In this document: positions 17,315-27,858 of the stretch, in pieces
Layout of the letters: each line of letters opens with the position of its first letter
How positions within the stretch are numbered: position 1 is the first letter of the stretch
Assembly: GCF_030866805.1 (NCBI RefSeq)
Contig: NZ_CP133019.1
Location: forward strand, 1,860,001-1,924,000
Source: Microbacterium terrisoli
Lineage (GTDB): Bacteria > Actinomycetota > Actinomycetes > Actinomycetales > Microbacteriaceae
DNA length: 64,000 nucleotides
Direction: 5' to 3'
Made by a program: the position numbers and the translations under genes
Notes under the pieces: model-generated
The model's input: only the letters and a program-made list of their open reading frames with translations
Told to the model about the DNA's origin: nothing
Databases searched by the model: none

Positions 17315-18073
17315 TCAGTCGTCGGCTTCGAGCTCGGCCTGCACGTCGGCCGAGAGGTCCACGTTGCTGTACACGTTCTGCACGTCGTCGCTGTCTTCCA
17401 GCGCGTCGATGATGCGAAAGACCTTGCGTGCCGTGTCGGCGTCGACTTCGACCTTCAGCGATGGGACGAACTCGACGTCGGCGGACTCGTAGTCCAGCCC
17501 CGCTTGCTGCAGTGCGGCGCGCACGACGACCATGTCGCCCGCCTCGGTCGTCACCTCGTAGCCCTCCGGGTGCGGCTCGACCTCTTCGGCGCCGGCCTCC
17601 AGAGCCGCCATCATGACGTCGTCTTCGGTGGTGCCTTCACCGGTCACCACGATCACGCCCTTGCGGGCGAAGTTGTACGACACGCTGCCGGGGTCGGCGA
17701 GGTTGCCGCCGTTGCGGGTCAGTGCGGTGCGCACCTCGGCGGCAGCGCGGTTCTTGTTGTCGGTCAGACACTCGATGAGCAGGGCCACGCCACCGGGTGC
17801 GTACCCTTCGTACATGATCGTCTGGTAGTCGACGGACTCTCCCGAGACACCGGCGCCCCGCTTGATGGCGCGATCGATGTTGTCATTGGGCACCGAGGTC
17901 TTCTTGGCCTTCTGCACAGCGTCGTACAGGGTCGGGTTGCCGGCCAGGTCGGCGCCGCCCATCTTCGCGGCGACTTCGATGTTCTTGATGAGTTTTGCGA
18001 ACGACTTGGCACGGCGCGCGTCGATGACGGCCTTCTTGTGCTTGGTCGTCGCCCACTTGGAATGCCCGGACAT
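17315..18073 (-). CDS. yebC: YebC/PmpR family protein (translation factor or transcriptional regulator)
   Basis: 252 aa, normal length. N-terminus [20 protein letters not shown] is diagnostic of the YebC family, followed by [20 protein letters not shown] and the acidic C-terminal domain. The family was first described as DNA-binding regulators; recent work links members to ribosome function at proline-rich stretches. Neighbour of ruvC, as in many bacteria. Own -10 box at 18110-18115, with a GCGGGAG ribosome site. Confidence 0.96.
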   Translation of the reverse strand: MSGHSKWATTKHKKAVIDARRAKSFAKLIKNIEVAAKMGGADLAGNPTLYDAVQKAKKTSVPNDNIDRAIKRGAGVSGESVDYQTIMYEGYAPGGVALLIECLTDNKNRAAAEVRTALTRNGGNLADPGSVSYNFARKGVIVVTGEGTTEDDVMMAALEAGAEEVEPHPEGYEVTTEAGDMVVVRAALQQAGLDYESADVEFVPSLKVEVDADTARKVFRIIDALEDSDDVQNVYSNVDLSADVQAELEADD

Positions 18074-18109
18074 ATATCTCCCGCTTGTCTCGCTTTTTCA
18101 GCGCCGCCA

Positions 18110-18115
18110 AGTCTA
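18110..18115 (-). promoter_or_regulatory. -10 box of yebC
   Basis: TAGACT on the minus strand, giving a leader of about 30 nt before the yebC ATG. Confidence 0.45.
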
Positions 18116-18162
18116 CGCGGTTTCGCAAACAGGCCTCGATGGCTTCGATTCACCCCTCGCGG

Positions 18163-18684
18163 TCAGGTGAGCATCTTGTCGACGGTGCGCAGATTGCGTG
18201 TGGTCGTGCCGCTCTTGAACGCCGCTCGCGCCAAGACGCGCGCGACCGGTGAATCCGTCGACGTGCCGATCCGGGCGTGCCAGTAGACGACGCCGCTGCC
18301 CGGAACGACGCGTTCGTCGTCGCCGTCCAGGGCACCGACTGCCTCCCAGACACGGACTTGCGTCTGCGCGTCGGCGCAGAAGACCACATACGGTTGGCGC
18401 GCGGCGTCCTGCGCGTCGAAGGGGAAGGATGCCGCGACCTGGGCAAGCTCGTCTGCCGTGACGAGGATGATCCATGCGTCATAGCCGAAGCGCTCCCGCA
18501 GCGCGTCCTGGATGCGCGCCTTCCACAGCGCACGTGCGCCTGGCGCGGTGAACAGCACGTTGCCGCTGGCCAGGACCGTGCGCACATCCTCCGCGCCGAG
18601 ATCCTCGAAGACGGCGCGCAGGTCTGCGCTGCGGATCGTGATTCCACCCACGTTCACGCCGCGCAGCAGTGCGACCCAGCGCAT
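18163..18684 (-). CDS. DUF1697 domain-containing protein
   Basis: 173 aa from the ATG at 18684. MRWVALLRGVNVGGITIRSA is the typical DUF1697 opening, followed by DVRTVLASGNVLFTAPG and the C-terminal TTTRNLRTVDKMLT, which is also characteristic. The biochemical role of the family is not established. An earlier in-frame ATG at 18750 lies 6 nt after a possible -10 box (TACGCT at 18757-18762) and would add 22 residues unlike the family. The gene follows pdxT and may be read from the pdxST transcript. Confidence 0.85.
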   Translation of the reverse strand: MRWVALLRGVNVGGITIRSADLRAVFEDLGAEDVRTVLASGNVLFTAPGARALWKARIQDALRERFGYDAWIILVTADELAQVAASFPFDAQDAARQPYVVFCADAQTQVRVWEAVGALDGDDERVVPGSGVVYWHARIGTSTDSPVARVLARAAFKSGTTTRNLRTVDKMLT

Positions 18685-18769
18685 CCTTTCCCCGTGCGTG
18701 CTCTCGCCCCGTGAATTCCCAACCTGCGTGCTGCTGGCCGATGTGGTCATCACCCGAGCGTACGGGCGG

Positions 18770-19363
18770 TCACCGACGTCGCGCGAGCTCCAACAGCAGA
18801 CCGTGGAAGCGCGTCTCACCGTTCATCTCGGGGTGGAACGACGTGCCCAGCAGGTTGCCGGCACGCACCGCGACGACGGTGCCGTCCGGCAGGGCGGCCA
18901 GCGTCTCGACCCCAGGCCCGACTTCCTCGACCAGCGGGGCGCGGATGAACACCGCATGCACGGGAGGGACTCCCACCGCGGGCACATCCAGGTCGATCTC
19001 GAAGGACTCCACCTGGCTGCCGAACGCGTTGCGTCGCACGGTGACATCCAACCCGCCCAGCGTCTGCTGCCCGACGATGGCGTCGGTGACGCGGTCGGCG
19101 AGCATGATCAGCCCCGCACACGTGCCGTAGACGGGCATCCCGTCCGCGATCGCATCGCGCAACGGCTGCTGCAGCCCGAACGCGCGGCTGAGCTTGTCCA
19201 TGACGCTGGATTCCCCGCCGGGGATCACCAGGCCGTCGACCGCGTCCAACTCACCGGGTCGGCGCACGGGCACCACCTCGGCGCCGAGCTCCGTGAGGAC
19301 GTGCGTGTGCTCGCGCACGTCCCCCTGCAGTGCGAGGACGCCGATCCGGGGCTTACCAGCCAC
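18770..19363 (-). CDS. pdxT: Pyridoxal 5'-phosphate synthase glutaminase subunit PdxT
   Basis: 197 aa. Class I glutamine amidotransferase that hydrolyses glutamine and passes ammonia to PdxS. Visible: [12 protein letters not shown], the glycine-rich [11 protein letters not shown], nucleophile Cys82 in [10 protein letters not shown] and the His177/Glu179 pair in FHPEM. GTG start overlaps the pdxS stop by 11 nt, so the two subunits are translationally coupled. Confidence 0.97.
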   Translation of the reverse strand: MAGKPRIGVLALQGDVREHTHVLTELGAEVVPVRRPGELDAVDGLVIPGGESSVMDKLSRAFGLQQPLRDAIADGMPVYGTCAGLIMLADRVTDAIVGQQTLGGLDVTVRRNAFGSQVESFEIDLDVPAVGVPPVHAVFIRAPLVEEVGPGVETLAALPDGTVVAVRAGNLLGTSFHPEMNGETRFHGLLLELARRR

Positions 19364-20249
19364 GGTCGGCGAGGCGGTGCGGCGCTGCGAGGTCGGCGAC
19401 GTTGATGCCCACCATCGCCTCCCCCAGCCCGCGCGAGACCTCGGCGATCACCTTCGCGTCGTCGTAGAACGTCGTCGCCTTCACGATCGCGGCCGCCCGG
19501 GCCGCGGGGTCGCCCGACTTGAAGATGCCCGAGCCCACGAACACGCCGTCGGCGCCCAGCTGCATCATCATCGCCGCGTCGGCGGGAGTGGCCACTCCCC
19601 CGGCGACGAACAGCACGACCGGCAGCTTTCCGGTGGCTGCCACCTCGGCCACCAGCTCGTACGGCGCCTGCAGCTCCTTGGCGGCGACGTACAGCTCGTC
19701 CTTGGTCATCGAACGCAGCTGGTTGATCTCGCCCGAGATCTTGCGGATGTGTTTGGTGGCCTCCGACACGTCGCCGGTGCCGGCCTCACCCTTGGAACGG
19801 ATCATCGCCGCACCTTCGTTGATGCGTCGCAGCGCCTCGCCGAGGTTGGTGGCGCCGCACACGAACGGCACGGTGAAGTTCCACTTGTCGATGTGGTTGA
19901 CGTAGTCGGCGGGCGAGAGCACCTCGGACTCGTCGATGTAGTCCACACCCAGCTGCTGCAGCACCTGCGCCTCGACGAAGTGCCCGATGCGCGCCTTGGC
20001 CATGACCGGGATCGAGACGGCCTCGATGATGCCGTCGATCAGATCGGGGTCGCTCATGCGCGCCACTCCGCCCTGCGCGCGGATGTCGGCGGGCACCCGC
20101 TCGAGGGCCATGACCGCCACGGCCCCGGCATCCTCGGCGATCTTCGCCTGATCGGCGGTGACGACGTCCATGATGACGCCGCCCTTGAGCATCTCGGCAA
20201 GTCCGCGCTTGACCCGAGCGGTTCCGGCGGTACGAGTCTCGTCAGCCAC
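19353..20249 (-). CDS. pdxS: Pyridoxal 5'-phosphate synthase lyase subunit PdxS
   Basis: 298 aa from the GTG at 20249. Builds PLP from ribose 5-phosphate, glyceraldehyde 3-phosphate and ammonia. TIM-barrel motifs: [20 protein letters not shown], the catalytic Lys in [10 protein letters not shown], and [20 protein letters not shown]. The GTG is preferred over an upstream ATG at 20294 because AAGGG lies about 8 nt before it and the family begins there. Divergent from the pdxR regulator; the shared intergenic region carries an operator-like repeat. Confidence 0.97.
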   Translation of the reverse strand: MADETRTAGTARVKRGLAEMLKGGVIMDVVTADQAKIAEDAGAVAVMALERVPADIRAQGGVARMSDPDLIDGIIEAVSIPVMAKARIGHFVEAQVLQQLGVDYIDESEVLSPADYVNHIDKWNFTVPFVCGATNLGEALRRINEGAAMIRSKGEAGTGDVSEATKHIRKISGEINQLRSMTKDELYVAAKELQAPYELVAEVAATGKLPVVLFVAGGVATPADAAMMMQLGADGVFVGSGIFKSGDPAARAAAIVKATTFYDDAKVIAEVSRGLGEAMVGINVADLAAPHRLADRGW

Positions 20250-20280
20250 GGTGGCACCCTTCTTCGCTGTGTCTTCTTCA

Positions 20281-20312
20281 CTATGCCAACGCATCTCATT
20301 GGCCTATGCCAA
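20281..20312 (+). promoter_or_regulatory. Likely PdxR operator between pdxS and pdxR
   Basis: The 9-mer CTATGCCAA occurs twice, at 20281-20289 and 20304-20312, exactly 23 bp apart (about two helical turns). In addition GCCAA (20285-20289) and TTGGC (20299-20303) form an inverted repeat with 9 bp between arms. MocR/PdxR regulators are known to bind direct repeats at such spacing. The site lies just upstream of the pdxR -10 box. Confidence 0.65.
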
Positions 20313-20328
20313 AAGATATCACGGCGGC

Positions 20329-20334
20329 TACAGT
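20329..20334 (+). promoter_or_regulatory. -10 box of pdxR
   Basis: TACAGT on the plus strand. The expected -35 falls inside the operator repeat, which would allow self-repression. Confidence 0.4.
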
Positions 20335-20350
20335 CATTTCAGGAGGTGTC

Positions 20351-21718
20351 ATGACCATTGCCATCACGGGCGCGACCGCCGCAGAGATCGCCGAGAGCAT
20401 TCGCGATCTGCGCGACCGCGCCACGCTGTCTCCGGGTGACGTGCTGCCTCCCGTGCGCGCACTGGCCGCGCAGCTGGGGGTCAACCGCAATACGGTGGTC
20501 TCCGCATACCGACAGCTCACACAGGCCGGTCTGGTCGAGACGCTGGGCCGCGGGGGCACCCGCATCTCGGACCCGGCTCCCATCGCCCAAGACGGATACG
20601 CCCAGGGCAGCGTGCTGCGCGACATCGGAACCGGCAATCCCGACCCCGCACTGATCCCCGCACCGGAGGGCGCGCTGGCAGCGGTGGTCGGTCGCCCCGT
20701 GCTGTACGGCGAGCCCGTGATCGACGCCGACCTCGCGCAGTGGGCGCAGGAGTGGATGGCACCGGATGTCGCCCCTGCACGCTTCCGCCTGACCGTCACT
20801 TCTGGGGCCGTGGACGCGGTCGAACGCCTTCTCGCGGGGGCTCTCACCCGGGATGACGCGGTCGCGCTCGAAGACCCCTGCTGGCTGGCGGGCATGCACA
20901 CCGTGCGCCTCGGCGGCTATCGCGCCGTCCCGGTGCCGATCGACGACGAAGGCATGACCGTCGACGGACTTCAGGCCGCTCTCGAACAGGGAGTCCGCGC
21001 CGTCGTGTGCACTCCGCGCGCGCAGAATCCGACCGGCGTGAGCGTGACGGCCGCTCGGGCAAGCGCCCTGCGCGAGGTGCTGCGCGAGCACCCGTACGTG
21101 CTGATCATCGAAGACGATCACTTCTCGCTGCTGTCGCGGCATCCCTTCCATTCGATCGTGGGACCGGAGCACCGCCGATTCGCCCTCGTGCGCTCGGTGT
21201 CCAAGTTCCTCGGCCCCGACATGTGCCTGGCGGTCACTGCCACCGACCCGCGCACGGCGGAGCGACTCGCCCTGCGTCTGAGTCCCGGCACCACCTGGGT
21301 CAGCCACCTGCTGCAGCGGCTCGCCCATGCACAGCTGACCGACCCGTCTGTGCGCGCGCAGATCGCGCAGGCTGCCGCGCACTACGCCGCACGGAACGTC
21401 GCATTCGCCGAGCGTCTGACGGCGCGAGGGGTGGATGCCGCAGCCGGCGACGGATTGAACCTCTGGCTGTCTGCACCGGGCGGGGCGGCCGCGGCGTCCG
21501 CGCACCTCATGCGTCGCGGCTGGCTTGCGCGCACCGGTGACGAGTTCCGGCTGGGCGGGGCGCCCTCGGCGCACCTGCGGATGACCGTGCACGACCTCGC
21601 CGACGCCGACGCCGAACGTCTCGCCGACGACGTGGCGGCAGCGCTGGGCGGGACCCAAGACGGGGCGCAGGCAGCCGTGGCGGGCCTCTCCGGCACGCAT
21701 GGGATGATCGACCGGTGA
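20351..21718 (+). CDS. pdxR: MocR-family PLP-dependent regulator, likely PdxR
   Basis: 455 aa from the ATG at 20351, with AGGAGG 5 nt upstream. N-terminal GntR winged helix (LPPVRALAAQLGVNRNTVVS, AYRQLTQAGLVETLGRGGTR) fused to an aminotransferase fold-I domain with NPTG in CTPRAQNPTGVSVTAARASA and the PLP lysine K285 in SVSKFLGPDM. In characterised PdxR proteins the fused domain senses PLP and the regulator activates pdxST. The divergent pdxST genes and the downstream pyridoxal kinase make this role likely. pdxY overlaps its stop by 4 nt. Confidence 0.88.
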   Translation: MTIAITGATAAEIAESIRDLRDRATLSPGDVLPPVRALAAQLGVNRNTVVSAYRQLTQAGLVETLGRGGTRISDPAPIAQDGYAQGSVLRDIGTGNPDPALIPAPEGALAAVVGRPVLYGEPVIDADLAQWAQEWMAPDVAPARFRLTVTSGAVDAVERLLAGALTRDDAVALEDPCWLAGMHTVRLGGYRAVPVPIDDEGMTVDGLQAALEQGVRAVVCTPRAQNPTGVSVTAARASALREVLREHPYVLIIEDDHFSLLSRHPFHSIVGPEHRRFALVRSVSKFLGPDMCLAVTATDPRTAERLALRLSPGTTWVSHLLQRLAHAQLTDPSVRAQIAQAAAHYAARNVAFAERLTARGVDAAAGDGLNLWLSAPGGAAAASAHLMRRGWLARTGDEFRLGGAPSAHLRMTVHDLADADAERLADDVAAALGGTQDGAQAAVAGLSGTHGMIDR

Positions 21719-22566
21719 CTTTCCTCTCCATCCAGTCCGCGGTCGCATACGGCCACGTGGGCAACTCGGCCGCCGTATTTCCGTTGCAGCGCATCGGCGT
21801 CGACGTGATGCCCGTGTACACCGTGAACTTCTCGAACCACACCGGCTACGGCGCCTGGCGCGGTCCGATGATCAGCCCGGACGACGTACGCGAGGTCATC
21901 ACCGGCATCCAAGAGCGCGGCGCGCTCGGCGAGGTCGACGTCGTCCTCAGCGGCTACCAGGGCGGCGAGGGCATCGCCGACGTGATCCTGGATGCCGTGG
22001 CACGGGTGAAGTCCGCCAACCCCGACGCCGTCTACGCGTGCGACCCGGTGATGGGCAACGCCGCGTCGGGCTGCTTCGTGGCCCCTGCGATCCCCGATCT
22101 GCTGCGCGACCGCGTCGTGCCGGCGGCTGACATCATCACCCCCAACCAGTTCGAACTGGGGTATCTCACCGGCACCGAGCCCACGGATCTGGCCAGCACC
22201 CTGGCCGCGGTCGACGCCGCACGCGCGATGGGTCCGCGCACCGTGCTCGTCACGAGCGTCGTGCGACCCGACCGCCCCAGCGACACGATCGAGATGCTCG
22301 CCGTCGACGACGAGGGCGCGTGGATCGTGCGCACTCCCCTGCACCCGCTGAAGGCCAACGGCTCAGGCGATGTCACGGCCGCACTGTTCACGGCGCACTA
22401 CCGTGCCACCGGCAGTGCGGCAACGGCCCTGGCACGCACGACCTCCAGCGTGTGGGATCTGCTGCGGCTGACCCACGAGTCGGCCAGCCGCGAACTGCGG
22501 CTCGTCGAAGCACAGGAGTTCTACGCCCACCCGCGCGTGCAGTTCGAGGTCGCCCGGGTGCGCTGA
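21715..22566 (+). CDS. pdxY: Pyridoxal kinase PdxY
   Basis: 283 aa. Phosphorylates pyridoxal to PLP (B6 salvage). Ribokinase-like fold with the family opening FLSIQSAVAYGHVGNSAAVF, the substrate region NFSNHTGYGAWRGP, and YACDPVMGN and TPNQFELGYLTG. The C-terminal anion-hole/catalytic motif is LKANGSGDVTAALF, with the catalytic Asp. GTG start overlaps the pdxR stop by 4 nt, so salvage is co-expressed with the regulator. 13 bp separate it from the convergent HIT gene. Confidence 0.93.
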   Translation: MTFLSIQSAVAYGHVGNSAAVFPLQRIGVDVMPVYTVNFSNHTGYGAWRGPMISPDDVREVITGIQERGALGEVDVVLSGYQGGEGIADVILDAVARVKSANPDAVYACDPVMGNAASGCFVAPAIPDLLRDRVVPAADIITPNQFELGYLTGTEPTDLASTLAAVDAARAMGPRTVLVTSVVRPDRPSDTIEMLAVDDEGAWIVRTPLHPLKANGSGDVTAALFTAHYRATGSAATALARTTSSVWDLLRLTHESASRELRLVEAQEFYAHPRVQFEVARVR

Positions 22567-22579
22567 ACCGCGACCGCGC

Positions 22580-23127
22580 TCACCAAGCGTCGGCGACGGC
22601 CTGGCGCACTTCTCCGAGCAGCTGCGGCAGAGCCTTCGTGCGCGCGATGATCGGGAAGAAATTCGCGTCGGTGGCCCACCGCGGCACGATGTGCTGGTGC
22701 AGATGCTCGTCGACGCCGGCGCCGGCGACCCGGCCCTGGTTCATGCCGATGTTGAACCCGTCGCAGTTGGACACGTCACGCAGCACCTTCATGGCATGCT
22801 GCGTGATCGAGGCGATCTCGGCGACCTCTTCGTCGGTGGCCTGGTCGTACGTGGCCACGTGGCGGTATGGGCAGACCAGCAGGTGCCCCGAGTTGTAGGG
22901 GAAGAGGTTCAGCAGCGCGTAGGCGCTCGTGCCGCGATGCACGATCAGCCCGTCTTCGTCGCTCTTGTGCGCCGCGGCGCAGAACGGGCAGTCCTCGTGC
23001 ATCGCCTCGGCACCGGCCTGAATGTAGACCATGCGGTGCGGAGTCCACAGCCGCTGAAAGCCGTCCGGCACCCCGGGCAGATCGCCGGAGAGGCTCATCT
23101 CGGGGGCGGCTTGGGCATCCTCTGCCA

Positions 23128-23128
<1 letters not shown>
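22580..23128 (-). CDS. HIT family protein, probable Ap4A phosphorylase-like enzyme
   Basis: 182 aa from the ATG at 23128. Zinc-type cysteines in HEDCPFCAAAH, the substrate region LLNLFPYNSGHLLVCPYRHV and the histidine triad H142-x-H144-x-H146 in HLHQHIVPRW. The gene follows thrS with a 1-nt TGATG overlap. The same thrS-HIT order occurs in mycobacteria, where the HIT protein is a diadenosine tetraphosphate phosphorylase. Synthetases make Ap4A as a side product, so the pairing is sensible. Exact substrate is inference. Confidence 0.9.
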
Positions 23129-25137
<2,009 letters not shown>

Positions 25138-25211
25138 GGGAGTTCTCCAAGAAGAATGGCTCGGGATGGCTCAGCTTCGCGACACGCATTGGCGTCGCTG
25201 CCCGCTCGGGC

Positions 25212-25274
25212 CTAGAGCGTTCGCCGCACGCACACCACGACGGCGGTCGGGCGGTTCCAGGCGACGAGCTCCAT
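25212..25274 (-). CDS. Upstream leader ORF of thrS, 20 aa
   Basis: Short ORF from ATG 25274 to TAG at 25212, ending 74 nt before the thrS start codon. The peptide begins MELVAWNRPT and ends CVRRTL. Eighteen of the nineteen codons after the start end in G or C, which strongly suggests coding selection. A TAGACT -10 box lies 7 nt before its ATG, so the transcript would begin at this start. Right after the stop, GCCCG-AG-CGGGC can form a hairpin, then GCGAC/GTCGC a second one. It contains two Thr codons, one near its end. Not recognised as a named leader; regulation of thrS is inferred. Confidence 0.6.
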   Translation of the reverse strand: MELVAWNRPTAVVVCVRRTL

Positions 25275-25281
25275 GGCTTCG

Positions 25282-25287
25282 AGTCTA
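25282..25287 (-). promoter_or_regulatory. -10 box of the thrS leader transcript, leaderless type
   Basis: TAGACT on the minus strand followed by 7 nt and the ATG of the leader ORF. It lies inside the gap between the ACT-domain gene and thrS, so it is the likely main thrS promoter. A -35 is not obvious. Confidence 0.6.
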
Positions 25288-25306
25288 GTCGCGTGCCGTG
25301 TCCCGC

Positions 25307-25813
25307 TCAGGCGACGATCAGATCGACCTGGATCTCGCCGGCGAGCAGCTCGAGCTGCGCGACCACCGCGTGCACGTCCGCGCCGTCGGCTGCGCGAGCG
25401 GTCACCGTCGCCTCGAACAGCTCACCACCGGCCATCGGCGCGGCAGTGGTGCGGCTCGTGAACCGGTCGATCGACAGCCCTCCGGCCACCAGCACGTGCG
25501 TGACCTCACGCACGATTCCCGGCCGGTCGTTGCCGAGCACGGTGAAGGTGACCTTGTCTCCGGCAGGCGGGGCCTCGGCGTGTCCACGGTACGGCGTGAT
25601 CGCCAGCAGCCCTTCCATCTCCGAGAGCGAGTCGGTCAGCGCATCGGCGCGATCTTCCGGCACCTCGACCATCACGATCCCTGCGAACGCGCCGGCCAGC
25701 TCGGCCAGCTCGCTGCGCTCCCAGTTGCCGCCGTGCTCGGCGATCAGATCGGCGAGACGCTGGACCAGACCTGCGCGGTCGTCGCCGACCACGGTGAGCA
25801 CGAGGTGAGCCAT
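25307..25813 (-). CDS. Two-ACT-domain protein, GcvR-like
   Basis: 168 aa from the ATG at 25813. Two ACT domains: residues about 1-85 (HLVLTVVGDDRAGLVQRLAD, GGNWERSELAELAGAFAGIV) and about 90-168 (FTVLGNDRPGIVREVTHVLV). The layout matches the glycine cleavage regulator GcvR family, which senses amino acids through its ACT domains. The effector and partner are unknown here. The start lies 7 nt after a TAGGCT -10 box at 25821-25826. Upstream of thrS on the same strand. Confidence 0.85.
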   Translation of the reverse strand: MAHLVLTVVGDDRAGLVQRLADLIAEHGGNWERSELAELAGAFAGIVMVEVPEDRADALTDSLSEMEGLLAITPYRGHAEAPPAGDKVTFTVLGNDRPGIVREVTHVLVAGGLSIDRFTSRTTAAPMAGGELFEATVTARAADGADVHAVVAQLELLAGEIQVDLIVA

Positions 25814-25820
25814 GGGCCCG

Positions 25821-25826
25821 AGCCTA
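25821..25826 (-). promoter_or_regulatory. -10 box of the ACT-domain gene, leaderless type
   Basis: TAGGCT on the minus strand, then 7 nt, then ATG at 25813. Confidence 0.5.
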
Positions 25827-25862
25827 CTGCGCAGCGCCGCCGCCACGGGGCGGATGCCTGCC

Positions 25863-27068
25863 TCACACCCGTGCGGCGCGGTAGTTGCGGTGCTCGGCTT
25901 CGGCTCCGGCGCCCGGCGAGGGCATCGGCGCGGGATCGTCGGCCTGCGTGGTCTGCGCGGGATCGTCAGTCTGCGTCGCGCGCGTGCGCACGAACCGCGC
26001 GAGATGGTGCGCGGGGCGCTCGACCACGAGCCAGAACACCCACGCCGTGATCAGGGCCAGCGGCACAGCGGTCAGCAGCGTCCAGGTCATGGCGTCGGTG
26101 AGGTTCGCCATGAAGATCACGATCGGCTCGTGGATCAGATAGAGGCTGAACGAGATCGCGCCCAGCAGCACGACAGGCCGCCACGTGAGAGCGCGCCGCA
26201 GTGGAGCGCAGTGCACGGCAGCGACGACGAAGATCGCGGCGCCGATGACGATCGGCGCCTGGGAGAATGCGACGGCGGCGCTGTGTCCGAGAGGCAACAG
26301 CAGCAACCAGTGCATGCTCAGCAGAACGGTGGCCACGGCGAGCACCGCCGTCCAGACGAGCCACCCCACGTGCCGTGTCGCTCGCTCGACCATCCGGCTG
26401 ATCCCGTCCCACATGCCCTCGAGGGCCACGCCGATGCCGAAGATCGGCAGGTATTGGAGGGATGCCACGTCCTGGCTCGCGCCGATGGCCGACATGACCA
26501 CGCATGCGATGCCCAGCATCCACGCCGGGATCAGTCGCGCGAAGTACGCCGCGACCGGCAGCAGCAGCGAGAAGATGACCTCCCAGCGCAGGGTCCACAG
26601 CGGTGAGACGACTCCGGACGAGCCTCCGAGCAGAGTCAGGTCGCGCAGGATGTCGTGCAGCGGGTACCCGGTGACGCGGCCGGTCAGCCACGGACTCGAT
26701 GTGGCGCCGTCGTGCGGCAGCAGCAGAATGGCGAACGCGAACGCGACCGCGGCGATCACGGGCACGTACAGGCGCAGGATGCGCGAGGGGAAATAGGCGA
26801 ACCAGTCGAACGAACGCGATCGCGCCGCCCGCGAGAGGACGAAGCCAGAGAGAACGAAGAACAGGACGACGGCTTCGGCACCGCCCCACATGAGGTGCAG
26901 CGGCGTATACGCCAGCGCGATCAACCACGGATTGTCTGGAGTGGGCCCTCCGTAGTATGCCGCCGCGAAGGACGGTGAGACGAGAAGCGCATGGTGGACC
27001 ACCACGACGAGCGCCGCAATGCCGCGGAGCCCGTCGAGAGCAGACAATCGTGTTGCTACTGGCATCAT
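25863..27068 (-). CDS. Membrane acyltransferase, acyltransferase-3 family
   Basis: 401 aa with about ten membrane helices. The acyltransferase-3 opening LSALDGLRGIAALVVVVHHA includes the conserved Arg and His, followed by FFVLSGFVLSRAA and the late motif FSLYLIHEPIVIFMANL. Such enzymes transfer acyl groups to exported sugars or lipids; the substrate cannot be read here. The Ala/Pro/Asp-rich C-terminal tail is cytoplasmic or disordered. Tandem ATGATG starts: the second (27065) lies 7 nt after TAACGT at 27073-27078, so it may be the true start. No glycan gene cluster nearby. Confidence 0.88.
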   Translation of the reverse strand: MMPVATRLSALDGLRGIAALVVVVHHALLVSPSFAAAYYGGPTPDNPWLIALAYTPLHLMWGGAEAVVLFFVLSGFVLSRAARSRSFDWFAYFPSRILRLYVPVIAAVAFAFAILLLPHDGATSSPWLTGRVTGYPLHDILRDLTLLGGSSGVVSPLWTLRWEVIFSLLLPVAAYFARLIPAWMLGIACVVMSAIGASQDVASLQYLPIFGIGVALEGMWDGISRMVERATRHVGWLVWTAVLAVATVLLSMHWLLLLPLGHSAAVAFSQAPIVIGAAIFVVAAVHCAPLRRALTWRPVVLLGAISFSLYLIHEPIVIFMANLTDAMTWTLLTAVPLALITAWVFWLVVERPAHHLARFVRTRATQTDDPAQTTQADDPAPMPSPGAGAEAEHRNYRAARV

Positions 27069-27253
27069 TTCGACGTTACAAAGTCGTTATCAATGCTGGC
27101 TGAGTGTGATGGGGTTGTGAGAGGAGTCTCATTCCGATGCGGAGCGGGCGTTTACGCCGGGGTCCGACATCCGATTCTCGGCCGTGTCTTCATCGAGGTG
27201 TGGCTTTGCAGGAGCATTGGGACTGCTGAACGCACGTCTCTGTTTCACGAAGC

Positions 27254-27281
27254 AAAAACCCCCGGTTTTACCGGGGGTTTT
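27254..27281 (-). terminator. Rho-independent terminator after the minus-strand tRNA cluster
   Basis: 7-bp stem CCCCCGG/CCGGGGG with loop TTTTA, flanked by A and T runs on both sides so it can work in either direction. It ends the Gly-Cys-Val tRNA transcript just after tRNA-Val. The rest of 27069-27287 holds no gene I can support. Confidence 0.85.
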
Positions 27282-27287
27282 ATCTCG

Positions 27288-27359
27288 TGCGCGATACTGG
27301 GATCGAACCAGTGACCTCTTCCGTGTCAGGGAAGCGCGCTACCGCTGCGCCAATCGCGC
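27288..27359 (-). tRNA. tRNA-Val (anticodon GAC)
   Basis: 72 nt with 7-bp acceptor stem GCGCGAT/ATCGCGC, discriminator A, anticodon stem CTTCC/GGAAG with loop CTGACAC (anticodon GAC) and T arm ACTGG-TTCGATC-CCAGT. CCA is not encoded. Last of three tRNA genes on this strand. Confidence 0.95.
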
Positions 27360-27400
27360 CTGTTCAGGCTGTTCATTTGTCCGGCATAGGCCGGGAGTGG

Positions 27401-27471
27401 AGGTGGCGACGGGATTCGAACCCGTGTAAACGGCTTTGCAGGCCGGTGCCTAGCCACTCGGCCACGCCACC
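27401..27471 (-). tRNA. tRNA-Cys (anticodon GCA)
   Basis: 71 nt with acceptor stem GGTGGCG/CGCCACC, discriminator T (typical for Cys), anticodon loop CTGCAAA reading GCA, and T arm around GGTTCGAATCC. Middle gene of the Gly-Cys-Val set. Confidence 0.95.
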
Positions 27472-27522
27472 GCGTGGATCGGTCCCCACGGCGTGTCCCT
27501 CCTGAAAGGAACCCCGCACTCG

Positions 27523-27595
27523 AGCGGATGACGAGACTCGAACTCGCGACCCTCACCTTGGCAAGGTGATGCGCTACCAACTGCGCTACATCCGC
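27523..27595 (-). tRNA. tRNA-Gly (anticodon GCC)
   Basis: 73 nt with acceptor stem GCGGATG/CATCCGC, discriminator T, anticodon arm TCACC-TTGCCAA-GGTGA (anticodon GCC) and T arm GCGAG-TTCGAGT-CTCGT. First gene of the minus-strand tRNA set. Confidence 0.95.
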
Positions 27596-27629
27596 ATTTC
27601 GCACTCCGGATCTCTCCGGCGCAGGTAAA

Positions 27630-27658
27630 ACTCTAACTGATTCCGACCCCCATGCAAA
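27630..27658 (-). promoter_or_regulatory. Promoter of the Gly-Cys-Val tRNA cluster
   Basis: Minus-strand TTTGCA (27653-27658), 17 bp, then TAGAGT (27630-27635), about 35 nt upstream of tRNA-Gly. Confidence 0.6.
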
Positions 27659-27692
27659 ACCACGTGTCTGCCGCGCGTGTCACCCTCGCTGG

Positions 27693-27722
27693 TTCGATCC
27701 GGGTGCTCAGATCAGGTAGAGT
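27693..27722 (+). promoter_or_regulatory. Promoter of tRNA-Val(CAC)
   Basis: TTCGAT (27693-27698), 18 bp, then TAGAGT (27717-27722), about 23 nt before the tRNA. The -10 box is identical to that of the divergent tRNA cluster. Confidence 0.6.
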
Positions 27723-27745
27723 CTCTACGCACGCCTTCGGGCTGC

Positions 27746-27818
27746 GGGCGATTGGCGCAGTTGGTAGCGCGCTTCCTTCACACGGAAGAGGTCGTCGGTT
27801 CGAGTCCGGCATCGCCCA
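27746..27818 (+). tRNA. tRNA-Val (anticodon CAC)
   Basis: 73 nt with acceptor stem GGGCGAT/ATCGCCC, discriminator A, anticodon loop TTCACAC (CAC) and T arm with GTTCGAGTC. The next three bases are CCA, so the 3' end is gene-encoded, unlike the three tRNAs on the other strand. Confidence 0.95.
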
Positions 27819-27822
27819 CCAT

Positions 27823-27849
27823 GAAAGCCTCCGCTGACCGGGGGCTTTC
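27823..27849 (+). terminator. Terminator after tRNA-Val(CAC)
   Basis: GAAAGCC (27823-27829) pairs with GGCTTTC (27843-27849) and is followed by a T-rich GTCTTCT. Confidence 0.7.
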
Positions 27850-27858
27850 GTCTTCTGC

